Shown piece by piece: positions 1-8,377 of a DNA stretch of 64,000 nt (position 1 is the first letter of the stretch; every line of letters starts with the position of its first letter). The translations under genes were made by a program, and so were the position numbers. Source of the DNA: Propionibacterium sp. Lineage in GTDB: Bacteria > Actinomycetota > Actinomycetes > Propionibacteriales > Propionibacteriaceae. The notes under the pieces are model-generated. The model was not told the origin of the DNA. It searched no databases and saw only the letters and a program-made list of their open reading frames with translations. The stretch spans positions 13,406 through 77,405 of the forward strand of contig JALHFX010000014.1 in the NCBI GenBank assembly GCA_022837595.1, read 5' to 3'.

Positions 1-1488
1 GTGGATGGGTGGGACTTCAAGGCCTACGTGCTGGGCATGCTGTTCTACAGGTTCATCTCAGAGAACCTCATCGCTTACCTCAACGAACAGGAGCGGCTCG
101 CAGGCAATCCCGATTTCGACTACGCCAAGCTGAGCGCGGACGAGGCCAAGTACGGCATGGCCGAGACGGTGAACGAGAAGGGGTTCTTCATCTTCCCGTC
201 CGACCTGTTCGACAATGTGCGTTCCCAAGCCCGGCACGACCCGAATCTCAACGAGACGCTGAGCACCGTGTTCCACAACATCGAAGCGTCCGCAGTGGGT
301 GCAGCGAGTGAGGACAATTTCAAGGGCCTGTTCGACGACATCGACGTCAATAGCAGCAAGCTCGGTGCCACGGTCGCCAAGCGCAATGAGCGGCTAGTCA
401 AATTGTTGGACGCTGTGGGTGATCTGAATCTGGGTACGTACTCCGATCAAACGATTGATGCGTTCGGGGATGCCTATGAGTATCTGATGGCGATGTACGC
501 GTCGAGCGCGGGTAAGTCGGGTGGGGAATTCTATACACCTCAAGAGGTGTCCGAGCTGCTGGCGAGGATCACTGTTATCGGTAAGACCGAGGTGAACAAG
601 GTCTACGATCCGGCGTGTGGGTCGGGCTCGCTGTTGTTGAAGTTCGCGAAGGTACTCGGCAAAGAGAACGTGCGGCAGGGGTTCTTCGGGCAAGAGGTCA
701 ACCTGACTACCTACAATCTGTGTCGGATCAACATGTTCTTGCACGACATCAACTACGAGCAGTTCGATATCGCTCACGGCGATACGCTGACCGATCCGGC
801 GCATTGGGACGACGAACCGTTCGAGGCAATCGTGTCGAACCCGCCGTACTCGATCAAATGGGAGGGAGACGCCAACCCGCTGCTGATCAACGACCCGCGG
901 TTCGCACCCGCCGGAGTGCTGGCACCGAAAAGCAAGGCCGATCTGGCGTTCACGATGCACATGCTCAGTTGGCTTGCCGTGAACGGAACAGCGGCGATCG
1001 TTGAATTTCCCGGTGTGCTCTACCGCGGCGGTGCCGAGCAGAAGATCCGCAAGTACCTGATCGACAATAACTACATCGACGCCGTCATCCAGTTGCCGCC
1101 TGATCTGTTCTTCGGCACCACGATTGCGACTTGCATCATCGTGTTGAAGAAATCGAAGCGTGATAACAAGGTCCTGTTCATCGATGCGTCGGCCGAGTTC
1201 GTTCGTCAGGGCAACAAGAACAAGCTCAGCAAGGCGAATCAGCAGACCATCCTTGACGCCTATATCAAGCGCGAGGACGCCGACCACCTCGTGAAGCTCG
1301 TCGACAACAGTGACATTGCCGAGAATCGGTACAACATCGCGGTCTCGTCCTATGTGGAGGCGGAAGACACCCGCGAAGTGATCGATATCACCGCACTCAA
1401 CGCCGAAATCGCCCGGATCGTGGCCCGACAGCAGGAGTTGCGCACCCAAATTGATGTGATCGTCGCTGACCTGGAGGGAGCGAACTGA
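1..1488 (+). CDS. hsdM: Type I restriction-modification N6-adenine DNA methyltransferase subunit HsdM (5' end cut by window)
   Basis: This is the modification subunit of a type I restriction system and transfers methyl groups to adenine using S-adenosylmethionine. The visible 495 residues start inside the conserved N-terminal helical domain (DGWDFKAYVLGMLFYRFIS). EcoR124-type HsdM proteins normally have about 25 more residues before this point, so the true start lies upstream of the window. The AdoMet motif DPACGSG is at residues 203-209 and the catalytic NPPY at 280-283. GGEFYTP at 174-180 is also typical of the family. The stop codon overlaps the next gene by one base (TGATG), so translation is probably coupled. 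It heads the operon hsdM-mrr-hsdS-hsdR. Confidence 0.96.
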   Translation: MDGWDFKAYVLGMLFYRFISENLIAYLNEQERLAGNPDFDYAKLSADEAKYGMAETVNEKGFFIFPSDLFDNVRSQARHDPNLNETLSTVFHNIEASAVGAASEDNFKGLFDDIDVNSSKLGATVAKRNERLVKLLDAVGDLNLGTYSDQTIDAFGDAYEYLMAMYASSAGKSGGEFYTPQEVSELLARITVIGKTEVNKVYDPACGSGSLLLKFAKVLGKENVRQGFFGQEVNLTTYNLCRINMFLHDINYEQFDIAHGDTLTDPAHWDDEPFEAIVSNPPYSIKWEGDANPLLINDPRFAPAGVLAPKSKADLAFTMHMLSWLAVNGTAAIVEFPGVLYRGGAEQKIRKYLIDNNYIDAVIQLPPDLFFGTTIATCIIVLKKSKRDNKVLFIDASAEFVRQGNKNKLSKANQQTILDAYIKREDADHLVKLVDNSDIAENRYNIAVSSYVEAEDTREVIDITALNAEIARIVARQQELRTQIDVIVADLEGAN

Positions 1489-2405
1489 TGGCCGAGGTGC
1501 CGACGTGGGAGGGCTTCATGGTTCCGTGCCTGGAAGCTTTGGAGGACGGCAGTGTGCGGAGTCTGCGGGAGATGAGCGGGCTCGTCGCGGATGTCGTCGG
1601 CTTGACGGACGAGCAGCGGTCCGCAACCCTCAATTCGGGTCAGCACAGGTACGTCAACCGAATCGGTTGGGCGTTGTCGCAGCTTGTTCGGGTGGGGGCA
1701 CTGTCGAGACCCTCGCGCGGGAACTATCAGCTCACCGAGGCTGGTCGGCAAGTGCTCGCGAAGTTTCCTGGCGGCATCACGGAGAAACAACTCGACGCGC
1801 TCGGAGAAGATCCCAACTCGGCGATCCGCCCATATGTTCCCACCGCGCGACCCAATCCGATTGAGCCAGTGATCGATCAGACGAGCACGCTTGACCCCAC
1901 CGAGCAGATCGAACAGGGCGTCGCGCGCCTTCACGAGACTGTCGCCAAGGACCTGCTCGATCGTCTGCTAGATAAGGAGCCGGCGTTCTTCGAGCAGGCT
2001 GTGGTCGATTTGCTGGTGACGATGGGGTATGGCGGCACTGGGGGTGTTGCAGCGGCAACCCAGTTAGTCAACGATGGCGGGATTGACGGGATTATCGATC
2101 AAGACGTGCTGGGACTGAACAAGGTGTACGTTCAGGCCAAACGGTACGCGGTAGGGAACTCCGTTGGCCGGCCCGAGCTTCAAGGCTTCGTCGGAGCACT
2201 GATCGGGAAGGCCGACCGAGGGGTGTTCATCACCACCAGTAAGTTTAGTAGCGGCGCCATCGAATACGCCGAACACAACACGTCCACGCGGCTGATCCTC
2301 ATCGACGGTGACCGACTGACTGACCTGATGATCCGATTCGGTGTCGGCGTGCAGGTCAAGCAGACCTTCGATGTCGTCGAAGTAGACGAGGACTTCTTCC
2401 AATGA
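1488..2405 (+). CDS. mrr: Mrr-type restriction endonuclease embedded in the hsd operon
   Basis: The 305-residue protein has an N-terminal winged-helix Mrr_N domain (about residues 1-95, beginning PTWEGFMVPCLEAL) and a C-terminal Mrr catalytic domain (about 165-290). The PD-(D/E)xK-type signature is visible as GGIDGIID near 197-204 followed by VYVQAKRY at 213-220. Q216-A-K218 is the usual QxK variant of the ExK motif. Mrr nucleases cut DNA carrying certain methylated bases. It overlaps hsdM by one base and hsdS by four (ATGA), so it belongs to the same transcript. An Mrr gene between hsdM and hsdS is not the standard hsd layout. Its substrate preference cannot be read from sequence. Confidence 0.9.
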   Translation: MAEVPTWEGFMVPCLEALEDGSVRSLREMSGLVADVVGLTDEQRSATLNSGQHRYVNRIGWALSQLVRVGALSRPSRGNYQLTEAGRQVLAKFPGGITEKQLDALGEDPNSAIRPYVPTARPNPIEPVIDQTSTLDPTEQIEQGVARLHETVAKDLLDRLLDKEPAFFEQAVVDLLVTMGYGGTGGVAAATQLVNDGGIDGIIDQDVLGLNKVYVQAKRYAVGNSVGRPELQGFVGALIGKADRGVFITTSKFSSGAIEYAEHNTSTRLILIDGDRLTDLMIRFGVGVQVKQTFDVVEVDEDFFQ

Positions 2406-3628
2406 GCCGTATTGATGAGCTAGTCGCGGAACGGTGCCCGGACGGGGTCGAGTTCAGAACGCTGGGCGAGATCGGAACTCTCGTACGCGGCAGCGGCATG
2501 CCGAAGTCAGACTTCGTGGACATTGGTGTAGGGGCCATCCATTACGGGCAGATCTACACTCACTACGGCACATGGACCACGGAAACGATCTCGTTTGTGG
2601 CCCCCGAGACGGCCGCCAAGTTGGCAAAGGTTGACCCTGGAGATGTAATCATCACTAACACCAGCGAGAATCTGGAAGACGTTGGAAAGGCCGTAGCCTG
2701 GCTCGGGCGTGACCAAATTGTCACAGGTGGACACGCGACCGTCATCAAGCATCATCAGAATCCAAAGTTTCTGGCCTATTACCTGCAAACCGCGCAGTTC
2801 TTCACCAAGAAGAGGCGGTACGCAACTGGTACCAAAGTGATCGATGTGTCTGCGAATTCTCTAGCGAAGATCGAAATACCGGTGCCGCCGCTGGAGGTGC
2901 AGCGGGAGATCGTGCGAATATTGGACACGTTCACCGAGCTGGAGGCGGAGCTGGAGGCGGAGCTGGAGGCACGGGGGCAGCAGTACGCTCACTACCGACT
3001 CGAGATCATCCGCCGGCTCAACGCCCCAATGGAGTCGTTGGCGGATCTGGGTCAGTGGCGTGGGGGAATGACTCCCTCCAAGGCTAATCGACGCTATTGG
3101 GATTCTGGTACCGTCCCTTGGCTCGCCTCGATGGACGTCAGTGCCTCCGAGGGAAGAGAGATCAGGGGCAAGGTGACTCAACTTGCTCTGGAAGAGACGT
3201 CACTGAAGATCATCCCCGGCCCTACCGTGGTCGTGGTTATGAGATCGAACATTCTCCGTCGGTTCCTTCCAGTCGGAATTGTTAAGTCCGACGTCACGGT
3301 GAACCAAGACATCCGGGCGTTGGTGCCGCGCAAGGATGTTGATGCGGAGTACGTCTATCAAGCTCTGAGTGCGGCGTCTGAGACCATCCGAGCGACGTGC
3401 GTACGAACAGACGGGTCTATGGCAGCCGTTGATTCGAAGGCATTCCTGGCGTTTCAGATTCCGATGCCTCCAATCGCAGAGCAAAGGCGAGTCGCGGTGA
3501 GTTTGCGAGGTTTCGATGCGATGGTGAACGACCTTTCCCTTGGTCTACCTGCAGAATTGGTGGCCCGCCGCAAGCAATATGAGTACTACCGGGATCGGTT
3601 GTTGATGTTCGAGGAGGCCAGGCCGTGA
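2402..3628 (+). CDS. hsdS: Type I restriction-modification specificity subunit HsdS
   Basis: HsdS recognises the bipartite DNA target for both methylation and cleavage. The 408 residues show the expected plan. Target recognition domain 1 (about residues 1-150) is followed by a conserved helical region (PPLEVQREIVRILDTFTELE), then domain 2 (about 205-350), then a second conserved region (PPIAEQRRVAVSL). Between the domains, residues 179-190 are three perfect copies of ELEA. This spacer helix sets the distance between the two half-sites in EcoR124-type enzymes. The gene overlaps mrr upstream by 4 bp (ATGA) and hsdR downstream by 4 bp (GTGA). Confidence 0.95.
   Translation: MSRIDELVAERCPDGVEFRTLGEIGTLVRGSGMPKSDFVDIGVGAIHYGQIYTHYGTWTTETISFVAPETAAKLAKVDPGDVIITNTSENLEDVGKAVAWLGRDQIVTGGHATVIKHHQNPKFLAYYLQTAQFFTKKRRYATGTKVIDVSANSLAKIEIPVPPLEVQREIVRILDTFTELEAELEAELEARGQQYAHYRLEIIRRLNAPMESLADLGQWRGGMTPSKANRRYWDSGTVPWLASMDVSASEGREIRGKVTQLALEETSLKIIPGPTVVVVMRSNILRRFLPVGIVKSDVTVNQDIRALVPRKDVDAEYVYQALSAASETIRATCVRTDGSMAAVDSKAFLAFQIPMPPIAEQRRVAVSLRGFDAMVNDLSLGLPAELVARRKQYEYYRDRLLMFEEARP
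2936..2971 (+). repeat. Three tandem 12-bp units in the hsdS spacer helix
   Basis: The unit GAGCTGGAGGCG occurs at 2936-2947 and 2948-2959, and as GAGCTGGAGGCA at 2960-2971. It encodes (ELEA)x3. It sits where EcoR124I and EcoR124II carry two or three TAEL repeats, whose number changes the recognised spacer length. Slippage here would add or remove four residues without breaking the frame. Confidence 0.92.
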
Positions 3629-6600
3629 CCGTGGATCTCGGGAAGTCGATCGTGTATGAGCCGATCGCGTTGAGCTCCGAGAGCACGGTGGTTGCCGAGT
3701 TCATTCCTGAGCCGGCGAAGCAGAACGGCTACGAGAACGAGGCTGCCCTGGAACAGCGGCTGCTGGAGTTGCTCCAGGAACAGGCGTATGAGTACCTGCC
3801 GTTGCATTCCGAAAAAGATTTGGTGGCGAATCTTCGCGTCCAGCTGGAGGCTCTGAACCAGGTCTCGTTCACTGATGCCGAATGGCAGCGGTTCTTCAGC
3901 CAGCAGATCGCCAGTACGAATGACGGGATCGTGGAGAAGACAGCGCGTATCCAGTCCGATCATGTGCAGGTGCTGACTCGTGATGACGGGTCGTTCAAGA
4001 ACATTTATCTGCTTGACAAGCAGCACATTCACAACAACCGGCTGCAGGTGATCAATCAGTACGAGACGGCGTCGGGGGCGCATGCCAACCGGTATGACGT
4101 GACGGTCCTGGTGAACGGGTTGCCGTTGGTGCATGTGGAGTTGAAGCGGCGCGGCGTTGATTTGCGGGAGGCGTTCAATCAGATCGACCGGTATGCCCGG
4201 GAAAGTTTCTGGGCCGATTCGGGGCTGTTCGAGTATGTGCAGTTATTCGTGATCAGTAACGGCACGTTGACGAAGTACTATTCGAACACGATCCGTGATC
4301 TGCATCTGGGCGAAGCTAGCGGTAGAAGAAGTCGTCGGACGACGTCGAATAGTTTCGAGTTCACCAGTTGGTGGGCGGATGCGAATAACAAGCCCATCAC
4401 CGATCTAGTTAGTTTCACTCGTACGTTCTTTGCCAAGCACACGTTGTTGAACATTCTTACCCGGTATTGCGTGTTCGATGCTGACCGCAAGCTTCTGGTG
4501 ATGCGTCCGTACCAGATTGCGGCGACCGAGCAGATTCTGCGTCGTATTGAGACGTCCACGAACGCTAAGTGTTTGGGGACGGTCGCGGCCGGCGGTTATG
4601 TCTGGCACACCACGGGGTCGGGCAAGACGTTGACGAGTTTCAAGGCGGCGCAGTTGGCGTGTCAGTTGCCGCAGATCGACAAGGTGTTGTTCGTGGTGGA
4701 CCGCAAGGATCTGGATTATCAGACGATGCGGGAGTACGAGCGGTTTGAGAAGGGAGCGGCGAACTCGAACACGTCGACTCGGGTGTTGAAGCGGCAGTTG
4801 GAAGACCCGAACGCCCGGATCATCATCACCACTATTCAGAAGTTGGCACGGTTCATTTCGCAGAACGCCAAGCACGAGATTCTCGGTGGGCATGTGGTGG
4901 TCATCTTCGATGAGTGTCATCGCAGCCAGTTCGGTGACATGCACACCGCGATCACCAGGGCGTTCAAGAACTACCACCTGTTCGGGTTCACCGGTACGCC
5001 GATCTTCGCCGACAACGCCGGGACCAGCGGCACCCCGGGGTTGCGGACTACTGAGCAGGCGTTCGGGGACCGGCTGCACACGTACACGATCGTGGATGCG
5101 ATCAATGACAAGAATGTGTTGCGGTTTCGTATCGACTACGTCAATACGGTCAAGACTTCGGATGCGATCGTCGACAAGCAGGTGTCGGCCATCGATACCG
5201 AGCGTGCGTTGTTGGCGCCGGAGCGGATCAATCAGGTCGTGGCTTATGTGCGGGAGCATTTCGACCAGAAGACGAAACGTAATTCCACCTACACCTTGGC
5301 CGGCAAGCGGATGGCCGGGTTCAATTCGTTGTTCGCCACAGCCTCGATTGAGGCGGCGAAGCGGTACTACAACGCGTTCACGTATCGGCAGGACGAGCTT
5401 CCTGCCGACCAGCAGTTGAAGGTGGCATTGATCTATAGCTATGCCGCGAATGATGCCGAGCCGGACGGTGTGCTGGGTGAGGAGGAGTTCGAGACCCACG
5501 GGCTGGATCAGAGCTCGCGGGATTTCCTGGAGGATGCGATCCAGGACTACAACGACCTTTTCGGAACCAGCTTCGACACCTCGTCCGAGCGGTTCGGCAA
5601 CTATTACAAGGACCTGTCGTTGCGGTTGAAGAACCGCGAGGTCGACCTGGTGATCGTGGTTAACATGTTCCTCACCGGATTCGATGCCACCACGTTGAAC
5701 ACGTTGTGGGTGGATAAGAATCTGCGCCAGCACGGTCTGATCCAGGCGTATTCGCGGACGAACCGGATCTTGAACTCGGTCAAGGCCTACGGCAACATCG
5801 TGAGCTTTCGCAATCTCGAAGAGAAGACCAACGAAGCTCTGGCATTGTTCGGCAACCCCGAGGCCAAGGGCATCGTTCTGCTCAAGCCGTACCCGGTGTA
5901 TTACGGCGAGTACGCCGAACGCGTCACGGAGTTGCTTGATGCCTATCCTCTGGGGCAACTGATTGTGGGGGAGGAGAACCAGAAGGCGTTCATCGCCTTG
6001 TTCGGCGCGATCTTGCGGCTACGCAATATTTTGACCGCGTTCGATGATTTCGCTGGGAACGAGATCCTGACCCCGCGCCAGTTGCAGGATTACCAGAGTC
6101 TTTACCTTGATCTGCATGCCGAGTTCCGGGGCGGGGCGCAGGCCGACAAAGAGGTCATCAACGATGACGTCGTGTTCGAGATCGAGCTGATCAAGCAGGT
6201 CGAGGTCAACGTCGACTACATCCTGATGCTCGTCCGCAAGCACCTGGAGGATAAAGGTGACGTCGTGGACGTCGAGCTGCGAGCAACGATCGGTCGGGCG
6301 GTAGATTCCAGCCCGAGCCTGCGTAACAAGAAGGACCTCATCGAGGCGTTCGTTGACTCGCTCACCGTGGACGCCGATGTAGACGGGGCCTGGAAGGCGT
6401 TCGTGGACGCCAGACGCGCCGAGGACCTGACTGCGATCATTGCCGCCGAGAACTTGAAACCTGCCGAGACCCGCGAGTTCGTTGACCGGGCCTTCCGTGA
6501 CGGCGCGATCCCCACCACTGGAACTGCGGTTACCCGGATCCTGCCGCCGGTGTCGCGCTTCGCTAAGGAGAACAACCACAGCTTGAAGAAGCAGACCGTC

Positions 6601-6648
6601 TTGGAGAAGTTGGGAGAGTTCTTCTCTCGCTACTTCGGATTGTCCTAA
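3625..6648 (+). CDS. hsdR: Type I restriction-modification endonuclease/translocase subunit HsdR
   Basis: HsdR is the ATP-driven DNA translocase and nuclease of the type I complex. The 1007-residue protein has an N-terminal PD-(D/E)xK nuclease: D158 in RYDVT, then E172-L-K174 in VHVELKRRG. It then has an SF2 motor with Walker A HTTGSGKT near residues 328-335 and a DEAD-type box DECH near 429-432, followed by GFTGTPIF. A C-terminal helical region binds the HsdM/HsdS core. The length matches EcoR124-class HsdR. The start is a GTG overlapping the hsdS stop (GTGA). Both catalytic centres look intact. No terminator is obvious downstream. Confidence 0.96.
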   Translation: MTVDLGKSIVYEPIALSSESTVVAEFIPEPAKQNGYENEAALEQRLLELLQEQAYEYLPLHSEKDLVANLRVQLEALNQVSFTDAEWQRFFSQQIASTNDGIVEKTARIQSDHVQVLTRDDGSFKNIYLLDKQHIHNNRLQVINQYETASGAHANRYDVTVLVNGLPLVHVELKRRGVDLREAFNQIDRYARESFWADSGLFEYVQLFVISNGTLTKYYSNTIRDLHLGEASGRRSRRTTSNSFEFTSWWADANNKPITDLVSFTRTFFAKHTLLNILTRYCVFDADRKLLVMRPYQIAATEQILRRIETSTNAKCLGTVAAGGYVWHTTGSGKTLTSFKAAQLACQLPQIDKVLFVVDRKDLDYQTMREYERFEKGAANSNTSTRVLKRQLEDPNARIIITTIQKLARFISQNAKHEILGGHVVVIFDECHRSQFGDMHTAITRAFKNYHLFGFTGTPIFADNAGTSGTPGLRTTEQAFGDRLHTYTIVDAINDKNVLRFRIDYVNTVKTSDAIVDKQVSAIDTERALLAPERINQVVAYVREHFDQKTKRNSTYTLAGKRMAGFNSLFATASIEAAKRYYNAFTYRQDELPADQQLKVALIYSYAANDAEPDGVLGEEEFETHGLDQSSRDFLEDAIQDYNDLFGTSFDTSSERFGNYYKDLSLRLKNREVDLVIVVNMFLTGFDATTLNTLWVDKNLRQHGLIQAYSRTNRILNSVKAYGNIVSFRNLEEKTNEALALFGNPEAKGIVLLKPYPVYYGEYAERVTELLDAYPLGQLIVGEENQKAFIALFGAILRLRNILTAFDDFAGNEILTPRQLQDYQSLYLDLHAEFRGGAQADKEVINDDVVFEIELIKQVEVNVDYILMLVRKHLEDKGDVVDVELRATIGRAVDSSPSLRNKKDLIEAFVDSLTVDADVDGAWKAFVDARRAEDLTAIIAAENLKPAETREFVDRAFRDGAIPTTGTAVTRILPPVSRFAKENNHSLKKQTVLEKLGEFFSRYFGLS

Positions 6649-6960
6649 CAGCCAGCGGGCGATGGTTGGGGGCCGCGTTCTGAGCTGCCCGCGGTAACGC
6701 GGCCGCCGCCGCTGTGGGCTCTCCCGTCGCTGGCGTGCCTTGCTGTCGATAATCATTCACAGTGCATTTCGTCACCGTGAATGTGCCGGCAGCGTTGCAC
6801 TCGCTACGGCGTCGTTACGTAGCTAATTGATTGTCGGCGAAAGTATGAACAGCACTTGGTGGACGCGGCGGCGCGTCAGAATCCAGAGCGTTGATCAGAT
6901 CTCGCGCGCAAAGTTGAGGCCAGCTCCGTCGCGCAGTCCGTCGCACATGGCAAGCGCTCA
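6649..6960. other. Intergenic region between convergent genes
   Basis: About 310 bp separate the hsdR stop from the convergent DUF1643 gene. I see no convincing gene, T-rich terminator hairpin or repeat here. The short open frames are GC-rich shadows. Confidence 0.5.
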
Positions 6961-7497
6961 TCATAGGTACTCCTTCGGCCCGAGCATGGGCAGCGGGCCG
7001 CTCCGCGGGTACGGGTGCCGAGGGTTCTTGCCGCGCGCCGTCAGCGGGTCCAGTCTGAACACCCGAACGCCGATCCGTGCCAACAGCGACCGAACGTCGG
7101 GCAGCGCTCGCCTCAGGGTTGCCGAGCCGCCCATGTTCCCCCATGCGCCGAGCACCTCGGTCGCGCCCACCAGCCCGAGCACGTGCTCGATGGCCTCGCA
7201 GTTCGCAGCGGACAGCGCCGCATCGTAGGCGGCGAGCGCCTTCGGCTTGGGCGACCTCTCCGGATAGAGGTTCAGCATGAGCCAGCCCGAGTGCTCGCGC
7301 ATCGACACGTCGATCACATGGTTCACGGTCCTGTCCGAGTCGGTCTCGCGGGCGTGCGACGGGTTCATGCCGATCACCACGAGCGGTGGCGAGTCGGCGG
7401 AGCATCCGCCGATCCGTCCGAGTGCGAAGCGGAGCCGGGCGTCGGCCGGGTCCGGGTCCCAGAAGTCCGGCTTCTGCCCGACGGGATACGCGATCAT
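6961..7497 (-). CDS. DUF1643 domain-containing protein
   Basis: The 178-residue protein matches the DUF1643 pattern: an N-terminal segment ending LRFALGRI, then VVIGMNPSHARETDSDRTV (N-P-S and D-x-T are conserved in the family), then a hydrophobic strand LMLNLYPERSPKP. A further strand reads VLGAWGNMGG. The family has no assigned biochemical function and is often found in mobile or phage-derived DNA. Its ATG overlaps the stop of an upstream HTH fragment (ATGA), a sign of former translational coupling. It is convergent with hsdR. Confidence 0.75.
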   Translation of the reverse strand: MIAYPVGQKPDFWDPDPADARLRFALGRIGGCSADSPPLVVIGMNPSHARETDSDRTVNHVIDVSMREHSGWLMLNLYPERSPKPKALAAYDAALSAANCEAIEHVLGLVGATEVLGAWGNMGGSATLRRALPDVRSLLARIGVRVFRLDPLTARGKNPRHPYPRSGPLPMLGPKEYL

Positions 7498-7636
7498 GGA
7501 GCCTCAGCTTTCGTACTCTTCTCGGCGAGCACCGCGTGCACCCAGCCGACCGACACGTCAAGCACTCGGGCGATCACCCTGATCGACTCGCCCTTCTCGC
7601 GCCGAGCGAGGATCACTGCGCGTTTATCATCGTCGA
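7498..7636 (-). pseudogene. C-terminal helix-turn-helix fragment, resolvase/transposase-like
   Basis: Reading the minus strand just upstream of the DUF1643 start gives an open frame of about 46 residues. It contains KRAVILARREKGESIRVIA and ARVLDVSVGWVHAVLAE, a helix-turn-helix like the C-terminal domain of serine recombinases. A TAA lies directly upstream in frame and no proper start is present, so this looks like the end of a truncated gene. Its TGA overlaps the DUF1643 ATG. It could instead be a small HTH gene using an internal GTG. Confidence 0.4.
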
Positions 7637-7833
7637 TCGCTTACTTGTCGCGGCAACAGATCGGAGCGGAAAGCCAACTCGGACTTCAAGGCAGAACCCA
7701 GGTCAACGCGATCCAGCAGCCTTTGTGGGTCTTCGTCACGCTCGAAGACTAGCCATTCGGTGCAGCCCCAGCGGGCTGCTTCTTCAGGCGATGCTCCCTG
7801 CAGCGTCAATACTGGCACGGATTTCCCCACCAC
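7627..7833 (-). CDS. Short hypothetical open frame (68 codons)
   Basis: The predicted peptide begins MVGKSVPVLTLQGASPEEAA. I recognise no family. It ends just before the HTH fragment and starts about 35 bp from the oriT-like repeat on the opposite side. It may be a remnant of the same deleted gene or spurious. Confidence 0.2.
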   Translation of the reverse strand: MVGKSVPVLTLQGASPEEAARWGCTEWLVFERDEDPQRLLDRVDLGSALKSELAFRSDLLPRQVSDRR

Positions 7834-7867
7834 CGGGAGAGGGGCGACCCGACGGAGAGCAAGCTAG

Positions 7868-7943
7868 GACTTAGCAGGGCTAAGTCGGCGGTGCTGTGCA
7901 CCGCTTCGGACACACCTTCGGTGAGCCCACTCGTTCGAGTGGG
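7868..7943 (+). other. oriT1 (putative): oriT-like region 1: three inverted repeats upstream of mobC and relaxase
   Basis: Three perfect hairpins lie in series. GACTTAGC-agg-GCTAAGTC is at 7868-7886. GCGGTGC-tgt-GCACCGC is at 7888-7904. CCCACTCG-tt-CGAGTGGG is at 7926-7943. The first, and the sequence that follows it, recur upstream of the second mobC at 52135-52171. Inverted repeats next to a MobC/relaxase pair are the usual setting for a transfer origin, with the nick site beside one repeat. This is inference from position and conservation. They could also be operators for the mobilisation genes. Confidence 0.6.
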
Positions 7944-7984
7944 GCGCTGCGCTGGGCTTCAGGGTCCGACCGGAGGTGGGTGCG

Positions 7985-8377
7985 TTGGAAACGGGTGGTT
8001 TGCGGCGGCTATCGCGACGTCGGGCACGTAACGTGCCGGGAGGGCGTCCGTTCAAGCATGAGGTGAAGGTCAGCGACGCCGAGGAGGCTCGGCTGGTCGT
8101 GCTGGCGTCCAGGCATGGGATGTCGATTCCCAGGCTGTTGGTGGCGGCGGCGTTGGACCGTTCGGATGAGATCACGGCTGCGGACAAGCGCGAGCTGTTG
8201 ACTGAGTTGTTCACGATCCACCGGTTGCTGGGCAATATGGCGAACAACGTCAACCAGATCGCGAGAGCGGTGAACTCAACCGGGGATTTGCCGCCACAGA
8301 CGGGTGCGGTGTTCACGGCGTTGGGGTCGACGTTGCAGCGGGTGAATCGGGAGATCGAACGGTTCTCGCTGTCGTGA
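7985..8377 (+). CDS. mobC1 (putative): MobC-like relaxosome accessory protein, copy 1
   Basis: Small basic DNA-binding protein expected to help the relaxase recognise and open oriT. It contains RPFKHEVKVSDAEEARLVVL, a ribbon-helix-helix-like start, and the MobC signature LGNMANNVNQIARAVNSTG near the C-terminus. It aligns along its length with the protein at 52261-52662. Start choice: GGAGG at 7972-7976 is well spaced from a TTG at 7985. An in-frame GTG at 7976 overlaps the Shine-Dalgarno, so TTG is preferred. The stop overlaps the relaxase GTG (GTGA). Confidence 0.8.
   Translation: METGGLRRLSRRRARNVPGGRPFKHEVKVSDAEEARLVVLASRHGMSIPRLLVAAALDRSDEITAADKRELLTELFTIHRLLGNMANNVNQIARAVNSTGDLPPQTGAVFTALGSTLQRVNREIERFSLS

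Noticed and set aside
394..1449. Long minus-strand open frame opposite hsdM
   Set aside because: GC-rich antisense shadow. The plus-strand frame encodes a complete HsdM with all motifs.
4405..5958. 517-codon minus-strand open frame opposite hsdR
   Set aside because: Antisense of a clear HsdR motor region. The product is low-complexity, Arg/Leu-rich and matches nothing.
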